Source: a virus
Direction: 5' to 3' (one strand)
Length of the DNA stretch: 30,564 bases
IMG/VR virus record: IMGVR_UViG_3300048011_000188
Location: 1-30,564 of that record
Positions 1 through 4,768 of the stretch are shown piece by piece (position 1 is the first letter of the stretch; each line of letters opens with the position of its first letter). Below the pieces are notes generated by a model. The model saw nothing but the letters and a program-made list of their open reading frames with translations, made no database searches and had not been told where the DNA came from. Both the position numbers and the translations under genes were made by a program.

Positions 1-2
1 CA

Positions 3-392
3 AGTAGTATCGTATATCTATCTAAGAAGAAAGAGAAGGATGGTACTGAGGTGATTGGTAATATCGTTCACTGTAAGAATGCTAAGAGTCGATTGACGAT
101 TGAAAACAAAATGGTTGATGTACGTCTAACCTATAGTAAAGGTTTGGATAGGTACTACGGACTGTTGGACTTGGCATTGAAGTACGGTATCTTCAAGTCT
201 GTCTCTACTCGTATCGAACTACCCGATGGTACAAAGACTTTCGGTAAGACAATCAATAACAATCCAACTAAGTTCTTTACGGAAGATATTATGACACAGT
301 TGAATGAGTGTGCCGATAAAGAGTTCAAGTATGGTAACATGGTTGAAGAAGAAGCAGAAGCAGAATCAGACGATGAAGTTTCAACTGAATAA
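3..392 (+). CDS. uvsX: UvsX-like recombinase, C-terminal part (5' end outside window)
   Basis: C-terminal part of the T4-type RecA-family recombinase, which forms filaments on single-stranded DNA and carries out strand exchange in phage recombination-dependent replication. The frame is open from base 3, so the gene enters from the left. Visible are a [16 protein letters not shown] segment and then [21 protein letters not shown], which I recognise as the end of the UvsX core. The tail is strongly acidic ([11 protein letters not shown]), as is common in recombinases of this family. The ATP-binding Walker motifs would lie upstream and cannot be checked. The gene overlaps the next one by 20 bases, which points to translational coupling. 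Family assignment is by recognition of the C-terminal block and rests on no search. Confidence 0.85.
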   Translation, partial: SSIVYLSKKKEKDGTEVIGNIVHCKNAKSRLTIENKMVDVRLTYSKGLDRYYGLLDLALKYGIFKSVSTRIELPDGTKTFGKTINNNPTKFFTEDIMTQLNECADKEFKYGNMVEEEAEAESDDEVSTE

Positions 393-627
393 GAAAGAAG
401 AATGCCTCACTATACTCATGGAAGAGTGTGGTGAGGTTATTCAAGAAGCATCAAAGATTATGCGGTTCGGTAATGATGCATCCAAACTGACTAAGGAACT
501 AGGTGATCTACAGTTTATGATTAACCTAACGGCGAATCACCTTGGTATTGATTCGGTATCAATAGGGGTTCATGCCAACGAAAAGCGTGAGAAACTTAAA
601 AAATATTCTAACTTAATTGATAAGTGA
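373..627 (+). CDS. MazG-like nucleotide pyrophosphohydrolase (84 aa)
   Basis: Small all-alpha NTP pyrophosphohydrolase of the MazG/dUTPase-like superfamily. These enzymes hydrolyse (d)NTPs to NMP and pyrophosphate using Mg2+ held by acidic residues. The signature is visible: EECGE at residues 17-21 (EExxE) and ELGD at 42-45 (ExxD). I start it at 373 ([10 protein letters not shown]); an in-frame ATG at 304 would only add a stretch that overlaps uvsX and shows no family similarity. At 84 residues it is a single minimal domain. Its start lies inside the end of uvsX, so the two are probably co-expressed for nucleotide pool control or replication. MazG-like proteins are frequent in marine T4-like phages. 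The substrate cannot be told from sequence. Confidence 0.8.
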   Translation: MKFQLNKKEECLTILMEECGEVIQEASKIMRFGNDASKLTKELGDLQFMINLTANHLGIDSVSIGVHANEKREKLKKYSNLIDK

Positions 628-629
628 TT

Positions 630-652
630 GATTCTATTGAGAATCTTTTTTT
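630..652 (+). terminator. Rho-independent terminator after the uvsX/mazG-like operon
   Basis: A 6-bp perfect stem (GATTCT at 630-635 with AGAATC at 640-645), a 4-base loop ATTG, and a run of seven T at 646-652. It begins three bases after the stop codon of the MazG-like gene and precedes the next promoter, which fits an operon end. Confidence 0.7.
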
Positions 653-672
653 CATTTTTATGCATTTTTCTC

Positions 673-701
673 TTGACTTTGTTCTCATAACATAGTATAG
701 T
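673..701 (+). promoter_or_regulatory. Sigma-70 type promoter (TTGACT-17-TATAGT)
   Basis: The -35 box TTGACT is at 673-678 and the -10 box TATAGT at 696-701, with a 17-base spacer. Each box has one mismatch to consensus. The gene start at 739 lies about 30 bases after the expected transcription start, with an AGAAAGGAAG ribosome binding site just before it. It looks like an early or middle promoter read by host RNA polymerase. Confidence 0.8.
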
Positions 702-738
702 ATATGTATAGTGAGAGTTAAGAGAAAGGAAGATTGCT

Positions 739-1029
739 ATGAATACACGGTTTGAGAAAGAGATGTTCACTTGGGATGGTATGTATCTCATGTACAAGGG
801 TGACTTTGCTGGTGCCCAGATGATGATGGATGTGTGTCCTGATGCCCATCCTAGTTGGGAAGGTAAGTTGAAGCCTGCGTTTGTCGCTCGGTTCAAGTAT
901 CGTAAACCCTACAAGACTTGGATTAACTTTCTTGTCAAGAATGAAATCTTCGTTGAGGATTACATGGACAAGGCATGGAAAACAAGTCCACTAGATGCGA
1001 TGCGTCACTACGGTTATGAAGGAGTTTAA
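739..1029 (+). CDS. Hypothetical early protein (96 aa)
   Basis: First gene behind the strong promoter at 673-701, with a good ribosome binding site (AAAGGAAG, about 724-731). The 96-residue product is soluble, rich in aromatic residues (MFTWDGMYLMY; FVARFKYRKPYKTWINFLV), and shows no signal peptide, membrane segment or catalytic motif that I recognise. The stop at 1027-1029 is two bases before the next ATG, so it is the head of a small operon. By promoter type and position it is probably expressed early, perhaps in host takeover, but that is inference only. Similar small hypothetical proteins are common in marine myoviruses. Confidence 0.75.
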   Translation: MNTRFEKEMFTWDGMYLMYKGDFAGAQMMMDVCPDAHPSWEGKLKPAFVARFKYRKPYKTWINFLVKNEIFVEDYMDKAWKTSPLDAMRHYGYEGV

Positions 1030-1031
1030 TA

Positions 1032-1217
1032 ATGGATTACATTACACAAATACAAAATGAGTATGTTTACTTCACTGATATGTTGAAGTCTATTGAGAAG
1101 ATTAAAAAGAAAACGCCAGGCAATGGTTTTGCAAAAATGAAATGCAAAGAACGTATTGCAGAACTGGAAAAGATTTTCGATGAGATTGACTACGCAGCAC
1201 AGGTAACATACGACTAA
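1032..1217 (+). CDS. Hypothetical small protein (61 aa), probably helical
   Basis: The start follows the preceding stop by two bases and has GAAGGAG at 1018-1024 as ribosome binding site. The 61-residue product is highly charged (IEKIKKKTPG; KMKCKERIAELEKIFDEIDY) and likely forms one or two helices, with heptad-like leucine and isoleucine spacing in the second half. No domain is recognised. Its stop TAA shares a base with the next ATG (TAATG at 1215-1219), which indicates coupled translation. Confidence 0.7.
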   Translation: MDYITQIQNEYVYFTDMLKSIEKIKKKTPGNGFAKMKCKERIAELEKIFDEIDYAAQVTYD

Positions 1218-1444
1218 TGAATATCGAACAGTTCTATAATGCTTGTGCCCAGATGGATTGGTTCTATGACTACTCTGATGACCATTCTGTCTGGACTCGT
1301 GGTAATGATCGTGACAGGGAGTTGCAGCGAATCGCAGAAGGTAATACACATCTGAATAAGATTTACATGGATTTCAGATATGAATACACTTCTGGACGGA
1401 TTGAACGCCCGCAACTATCTGATTACATTGAAGAAATTAATTAA
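1217..1444 (+). CDS. Hypothetical small acidic protein (75 aa)
   Basis: Starts in a TAATG overlap with the preceding gene, so it is the third gene of the same small operon. The 75-residue product has an aromatic/acidic N-terminal block (MDWFYDYSDDHSVW) and a central helix-like part (RELQRIAEGNTHLNKIYMDF). I recall similar blocks in small hypothetical proteins of marine phages, but no function is known to me. The operon ends here; downstream is an AT-rich stretch and a new promoter. Confidence 0.7.
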   Translation: MNIEQFYNACAQMDWFYDYSDDHSVWTRGNDRDRELQRIAEGNTHLNKIYMDFRYEYTSGRIERPQLSDYIEEIN

Positions 1445-1463
1445 AAAAAAATGAAAAAAGTAC

Positions 1464-1491
1464 TTGACATTTGCTGTGGTTTTGTTATAAT
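1464..1491 (+). promoter_or_regulatory. Consensus sigma-70 promoter (TTGACA-16-TATAAT)
   Basis: Both boxes match the bacterial consensus perfectly: TTGACA at 1464-1469 and TATAAT at 1486-1491, with a 16-base spacer. It lies 30 bases before the start of the exported protein gene at 1522. It is the strongest-looking promoter in the window and should be active with host polymerase. Confidence 0.85.
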
Positions 1492-1521
1492 AACAGTATA
1501 GTCAATAAGAGAGGAATAGAT

Positions 1522-1785
1522 ATGAAAAAGATTTTGATTGCGATGATGATGATTGCTGGTGCGACTAACGCCCACGCATTTGAGTTTCAAGTAAACGGTG
1601 ACACTCTTCTTACGGAGATTGTCAAACAAGTTGTACATCAGACTGTCGGTTCGCAGATGGGTGATGACAAACACGTTATCATTAGAACTAACAATGCTGC
1701 TAACCAAGGTAAGTTAAGTCAGTGTTGGACAAGCACTATCTACAACAGTCAAGGTAAAGCAATGCCACAGGTAGTGTGTTACTAA
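1522..1785 (+). CDS. Small exported protein with signal peptide (87 aa)
   Basis: The start at 1522 is chosen over the upstream in-frame ATG at 1471 because it has a ribosome binding site (AGAGAGGA, 1508-1515), begins with a clear signal peptide, and lies downstream of the consensus promoter; 1471 lies between the -35 and -10 boxes. The signal peptide is MKKILIAMMMIAGATNAHA, with an AHA-like signal peptidase I site after residue 19. The mature part of about 68 residues starts FEFQVNGDTL and has two cysteines near the C-terminus (QCW; VVCY), which could form a disulfide in the periplasm. No domain is recognised. The stop overlaps the next start (TAATG). An early phage protein sent to the periplasm could act on the envelope, superinfection or a periplasmic enzyme; this is speculation. 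Confidence 0.75.
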   Translation: MKKILIAMMMIAGATNAHAFEFQVNGDTLLTEIVKQVVHQTVGSQMGDDKHVIIRTNNAANQGKLSQCWTSTIYNSQGKAMPQVVCY

Positions 1786-2087
1786 TGTTTGATTTACTAA
1801 AAGAATATACAGTTTCGGATTATCTTCTTTTCCAAGAGGATAGTTTGAAAGGAAGCGAGTACGGTGGTGAAGTTGAATTTGATAATGGATATGGACTATC
1901 TGTTGTTCGTCACGAATCTTCGTACGGCGGCAAACAGGGTCTATTTGAGGTCATGCTGACTCGTAATGGTAATCCCTACTCGCTTCCACCTATTACTAAT
2001 GAGTATGATACTGTCAAAGGTTTCCTCACAAAAGAACAAGTGAATGAACTCCTAGAAACGGTTTCGGAAATGCCTGCAACAGTTTAA
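1785..2087 (+). CDS. Hypothetical protein (100 aa)
   Basis: I start it at 1785, where ATG shares a base with the preceding stop (TAATG at 1783-1787); an ATG nine bases upstream is possible. The 100-residue product is soluble and contains YGLSVVRHESSYGGKQGLFE followed by a GFLTKEQVNELLETV segment, a pattern I recall from small conserved hypothetical proteins of marine T4-like phages. It may be an alpha/beta domain with a C-terminal helix. Coupled translation with the exported protein suggests they share a transcript from the promoter at 1464-1491. Function unknown. Confidence 0.7.
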   Translation: MFDLLKEYTVSDYLLFQEDSLKGSEYGGEVEFDNGYGLSVVRHESSYGGKQGLFEVMLTRNGNPYSLPPITNEYDTVKGFLTKEQVNELLETVSEMPATV

Positions 2088-2120
2088 TGATAATCATTAC
2101 ATCATAACCGTTCTCAATTC

Positions 2121-2128
2121 TATAAGTA
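2121..2128 (+). promoter_or_regulatory. Possible T4-type late promoter, one mismatch (TATAAGTA)
   Basis: TATAAGTA differs at one base from the late box TATAAATA. It ends 19 bases before the pqqA-like start, within the 17-25 base range of the four exact late boxes in this window. No convincing -35 box lies at the right distance, so host sigma-70 use is less likely. Confidence 0.4.
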
Positions 2129-2147
2129 TATACAAGGAGGCCTTACT

Positions 2148-2222
2148 ATGAAATGGACTACACCTAGTTATACAGAAATGAGATTTGGATTTGAAGTAAC
2201 GATGTACATACTCAACAAATAA
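2148..2222 (+). CDS. pqqA: PqqA-like PQQ precursor peptide (24 aa)
   Basis: A 24-codon gene. It is read from ATG 2148 to TAA 2220-2222, with a perfect Shine-Dalgarno AAGGAGG at 2134-2140 and 7-base spacing. The peptide begins MKWTTP and contains GFEVTMY. PqqA peptides of methylotrophs and other PQQ producers are 20-30 residues, commonly start MKW or MW, and carry the invariant Glu-x-x-x-Tyr pair. That pair is crosslinked by the radical SAM enzyme PqqE (with PqqD) to make the PQQ backbone. Here the pair is E16 and Y20 (EVTMY). No pqqB, C, D, E or F is present in the window, so the peptide is an orphan that would depend on host enzymes. The strong ribosome binding site argues for high expression. 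A chance match is unlikely, given start, length, motif and ribosome binding site together. Confidence 0.85.
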   Translation: MKWTTPSYTEMRFGFEVTMYILNK

Positions 2223-2242
2223 ATTTCTCTCTCTCTCGACTG

Positions 2243-2282
2243 ACCCCTTTACGGTATAAATACTGTAAAGGGGTTTTCTTTT
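2243..2282 (+). terminator. Strong rho-independent terminator after pqqA
   Basis: A perfect 10-bp stem: ACCCCTTTAC at 2243-2252 pairs with GTAAAGGGGT at 2265-2274. It can be extended by a G-T pair and by GTAT/ATAC inside the 12-base loop. The T-rich tail TTTTCTTTT (2274-2282) runs directly into the ATG of the gp5-like gene at 2283. It separates the early small-gene block and pqqA from the late structural genes. A CT-rich stretch (2227-2238) precedes it. Confidence 0.85.
2255..2262 (+). promoter_or_regulatory. T4-type late promoter inside the terminator loop (TATAAATA)
   Basis: An exact match to the T4 late promoter box, which in T4 is recognised by the gp55 sigma factor with the gp45 clamp. 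It sits entirely in the loop of the terminator hairpin and ends 20 bases before the gp5-like ATG, so transcription should start near 2268. It is the first late promoter of the structural region. Confidence 0.75.
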
Positions 2283-3560
2283 ATGGCGAATAATATGTTA
2301 TCTTACTTTATGGGGCGTGATGGTTTCCAATGGTTTATCGGTGTCTGCGAGGACAGAGATGATCCAAAGGCGTTGGGGCGTATTCGTGTGCGGTGCTTTG
2401 GTTATCACACAGAGGACTTGCAAAAGATACCCACACAATCCCTACCTTGGGCGCACGTTATCATGCCACCTACCGCACAGGTTGGTGCATTCCACAATAT
2501 TAAACCAGGCGATTGGGTATTTGGTTTCTGGCGTGATCCAGACTATATGCAAGAACCTGTTATCATGGGCATCATGCCCGGCATCCCTGCCAATGAGGTT
2601 GACGCAACAAAAGGATTCAACGACCCTAACTCACCCGATGCTCCAGACACACAAGATGAGAAGTATAAGAAAGATCCAGACTTTGGGCCTTACCCAATAA
2701 AAGATTTGGTCGGTAAAGCAGATACGTCACGATTGACTTCTGGTTTACTTGATGCTCATCCAGAGATTGAAGCAAGAGACAAAGAGGTTACGGAAGATGT
2801 TCCTACCGCAAACCAGAAAAAGATTTTAGGTGATGCAGACTTCACGGTTGATGTCGCATCCAACTGGACTGACAAGTTAGCAACCAACACAGACTTTACT
2901 GCAACGTCTTGGAAAGAACCAAAGACTACGGATGACTCCATTCGTGGTGAAGATGCCTCAGGTAAAAATCCTGAGACACAAGAAGATAGAGTTCCCCCAT
3001 ACAAAAGACGGAACACGGAGTATCCATACAATCATGTTCTTGAAACAGAGAGCGGACACATACAGGAGTTTGATGATACACCTTTTGCGGAACGTATCTA
3101 TGAGAAGCATAGAAGTGGAACGTACTATGAGATTGACGCTGACGGAAACAAGGTAACACGAGTTGTTGGACAGAACTATCATATTATTGCTGGTAGTAAC
3201 TTTGTAAATATCAAGGGTGACGTAAACCTTACGATTGATTCAAACTGCAAGACTTATATCAAAGGTGATTGGGATATTCAAGTTGACGGCAACAAGACGG
3301 AAGTTGTCAAGAAGAATGTTACGGAAACATATGGAACAGAGAACACAGAACATTCTCATACGGTAAGCGTAACAGGTAAGAGAGCAGAGACAGTAACTAA
3401 TACTGTTACGGAAACATATCAAGATGCAAAGACGGAAGAAGTCACTGGACTTGTTTCCGAAACATATAAAGCAAATCAAACAACAAACATAACAGGTACA
3501 CTGGACTTGGATGCATCCGTAGAAATAGATGCTGACGCTGGTGTAATTAATTTGAACTAG
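2283..3560 (+). CDS. 5: gp5-like baseplate central spike protein, without lysozyme domain (425 aa)
   Basis: Central needle of the contractile tail, which punctures the outer membrane. Residues about 14-100 look like the N-terminal OB-fold of gp5/VgrG proteins (FIGVCEDRDDPKALGRIRVR; IKPGDWVFGFW). Residues about 246-300 match the gp5/VgrG segment leading into the spike (YPYNHVLETESGHIQEFDDT). From about 305 on there are short beta-helix repeats (NIKGDVNLTI; DIQVDGNKTE), with VTETY/VSETY recurring at about 346, 375 and 391. Between the domains lies a 140-residue Asp/Lys/Thr-rich linker in place of the T4 lysozyme domain; no lysozyme motif is seen. The next gene codes the PAAR tip. The only Shine-Dalgarno-like sequence, AAAGGGG (2267-2273), is inside the terminator stem. 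Confidence 0.85.
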   Translation: MANNMLSYFMGRDGFQWFIGVCEDRDDPKALGRIRVRCFGYHTEDLQKIPTQSLPWAHVIMPPTAQVGAFHNIKPGDWVFGFWRDPDYMQEPVIMGIMPGIPANEVDATKGFNDPNSPDAPDTQDEKYKKDPDFGPYPIKDLVGKADTSRLTSGLLDAHPEIEARDKEVTEDVPTANQKKILGDADFTVDVASNWTDKLATNTDFTATSWKEPKTTDDSIRGEDASGKNPETQEDRVPPYKRRNTEYPYNHVLETESGHIQEFDDTPFAERIYEKHRSGTYYEIDADGNKVTRVVGQNYHIIAGSNFVNIKGDVNLTIDSNCKTYIKGDWDIQVDGNKTEVVKKNVTETYGTENTEHSHTVSVTGKRAETVTNTVTETYQDAKTEEVTGLVSETYKANQTTNITGTLDLDASVEIDADAGVINLN

Positions 3561-3568
3561 GAGATGAC

Positions 3569-3868
3569 ATGGGGCAACCAGTAACAAGAGTTGGTTTGGA
3601 TCAGCACGTTGGACACGCAAGTCCTACACCTAATCCATTTCATCAAACACCATACGCAACAGGTTCGTCAAACGTAATAACGAATGGCGCATTGACTACA
3701 AGAATAGGTGACGTTACATCTTGCGGTGATCCAGCAGTTGCTGGTTCTGGTACGGTATTTGTAAATGGTATCCCTGTCCATCGACAGGGTGACGCAACAG
3801 GTGGACACTCAAGTTGGGTGCCGAACCAATCCGCTTCTGGTTCGCCAAACGTATTCGCTGGAGGATAA
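3569..3868 (+). CDS. PAAR-motif spike-tip protein (99 aa)
   Basis: PAAR proteins form a small metal-binding cone that sharpens the tip of the gp5 needle (T4 gp5.4) or of type VI secretion spikes. The features are the start GQPVTRVGLDQHVGH, the central TTRIGDVTSCGDPAVAGSGTVFVNG, and a second half IPVHRQGDATGGHSSW. Several His and one Cys could bind the metal ion. The length of 99 residues is typical for a lone PAAR domain. It follows the spike gene by eight bases with AGGAG at 3559-3563 as ribosome binding site, overlapping the preceding stop. Confidence 0.88.
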   Translation: MGQPVTRVGLDQHVGHASPTPNPFHQTPYATGSSNVITNGALTTRIGDVTSCGDPAVAGSGTVFVNGIPVHRQGDATGGHSSWVPNQSASGSPNVFAGG

Positions 3869-3872
3869 AAAA

Positions 3873-4283
3873 ATGTATGAGTATAGATGCAAGGTAGTTC
3901 ATATCGTAGACGGAGATACCGTTGATGTGGACATCGACTTGGGATTTGGAGTATGGTTGAAGAAGGAGCGTATTCGTATGTTCGGTATCGACACACCAGA
4001 AAGTCGCACAAGAGATTTAGAAGAAAAGAAGTATGGACTTGCTGCAAAGAAGTTCATCACAGAGATGCTGGATGATGAGGGTGGTATTGTTCTTAAAACA
4101 AGAAAGGATGCTGAAGGAAAGTTCGGTCGTATTCTTGGGGAACTATGGAGAACCACAAACTATGCTGACAAGTCAATCAATGATTATATGATTGATAAGC
4201 GTCATGCTGTTGCATATCATGGTCAATCAAAAGAAGATATTCAAGAACAACATATCAAGAACAGAGAGTTCCACAATCTTTAA
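3873..4283 (+). CDS. Thermonuclease (SNase-like) family protein (136 aa)
   Basis: Staphylococcal-nuclease-like fold, a Ca2+-dependent sugar-nonspecific nuclease family. The start at 3873 follows GGAGG (3860-3864) by 8 bases; the longer frame from 3765 would overlap the PAAR gene. Motifs are VVHIVDGDTVDVDIDLGFG (residues 8-26), RIRMFGIDTPES (33-44) with the catalytic-type R35, D40 and E43, and KFGRILGEL (83-91) with R86 at the position of the second catalytic arginine. All key residues are present, so it is probably active. There is no signal peptide. It lies between the PAAR tip and gp25, within the baseplate block, which is odd for a nuclease; it could be packaged in the virion or degrade host DNA late in infection. 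The role is inference. Confidence 0.85.
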   Translation: MYEYRCKVVHIVDGDTVDVDIDLGFGVWLKKERIRMFGIDTPESRTRDLEEKKYGLAAKKFITEMLDDEGGIVLKTRKDAEGKFGRILGELWRTTNYADKSINDYMIDKRHAVAYHGQSKEDIQEQHIKNREFHNL

Positions 4284-4290
4284 CTTTCGT

Positions 4291-4298
4291 TATAAATA
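4291..4298 (+). promoter_or_regulatory. T4-type late promoter (TATAAATA)
   Basis: Exact late box, ending 17 bases before the gp25-like ATG, which has its own GAGGAG ribosome binding site at 4303-4308. It lies between two genes with 32 bases of space. Confidence 0.75.
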
Positions 4299-4315
4299 GA
4301 TTGAGGAGATATTAA

Positions 4316-4759
4316 ATGGCAGCAAACCCTACAGCATATAGAGATGCAGAAGCAACTAATGATTCTGATAGAAGTGCTCAGATATATAAAGATATAAATC
4401 TGAACTTCACCAGACATCCTATTACTGGCGACATTAGTAAGTTATCTAATGTTGAAGCAGTTAAGCGTAGTGTTCGGAATCTTGTAAATACAAATTTCTA
4501 TGAGCGTCCATTTCATCCAGAGATTGGTTCTGATGTAAGAGCAATTCTTTTTGAACCTGTAACATCTTTGGTGGCAGACGTTCTCAAAAGATATGTTGAG
4601 GATGTCATTAATAACTTTGAACCAAGGGCAGAACTTACTGATGTAAAGGTTAATGCTCAGATTGACAGAAACGCATATGAGGTACAGGTAGAATTTTATC
4701 TGGTTAACTCACCTAGTGGTTTGCAAACTGTAGATTTATTTTTAGAAGGTTTGAGATAA
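4316..4759 (+). CDS. 25: gp25-like baseplate wedge protein (147 aa)
   Basis: GPW/gp25 family. In T4, gp25 joins the wedge core and starts sheath polymerisation, and it is homologous to TssE of type VI secretion. The family pattern is visible: DINLNFTRHPITGDI near residue 27, NLVNTNFYERPFHPEIGSDV (56-75), and the conserved EPR motif in NFEPRAEL (about 95-102). At 147 residues it is slightly longer than T4 gp25, with an N-terminal extension. It is directly followed by gp6, the same gene pairing as in other T4-like phages. Confidence 0.9.
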   Translation: MAANPTAYRDAEATNDSDRSAQIYKDINLNFTRHPITGDISKLSNVEAVKRSVRNLVNTNFYERPFHPEIGSDVRAILFEPVTSLVADVLKRYVEDVINNFEPRAELTDVKVNAQIDRNAYEVQVEFYLVNSPSGLQTVDLFLEGLR

Positions 4760-4768
4760 GGAACTAAC

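Noticed and set aside
304-372. Longer start for the MazG-like gene
   Set aside because: The extra 23 residues lie fully inside uvsX coding sequence and look unlike the family; 373 gives a normal single domain.
2088-2147. Riboswitch (glutamine or downstream-peptide type) before the small peptide gene
   Set aside because: The region is only 60 bases and lacks the conserved core of these RNAs and any clear stem-loop set.
2224-2238. CT-rich tract before the terminator
   Set aside because: Short, imperfect and not repeated elsewhere; no function can be supported.
2756-3031. Antisense open frames such as 2756-3031, 9407-9670, 10431-10790 and 17232-17612
   Set aside because: They lie opposite well-supported genes, have no ribosome binding site or family similarity, and reflect codon composition of the + strand genes.
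3765-3872. Longer start for the thermonuclease gene
   Set aside because: It overlaps the PAAR gene, whereas 3873 has GGAGG at ideal distance and starts at the family domain.
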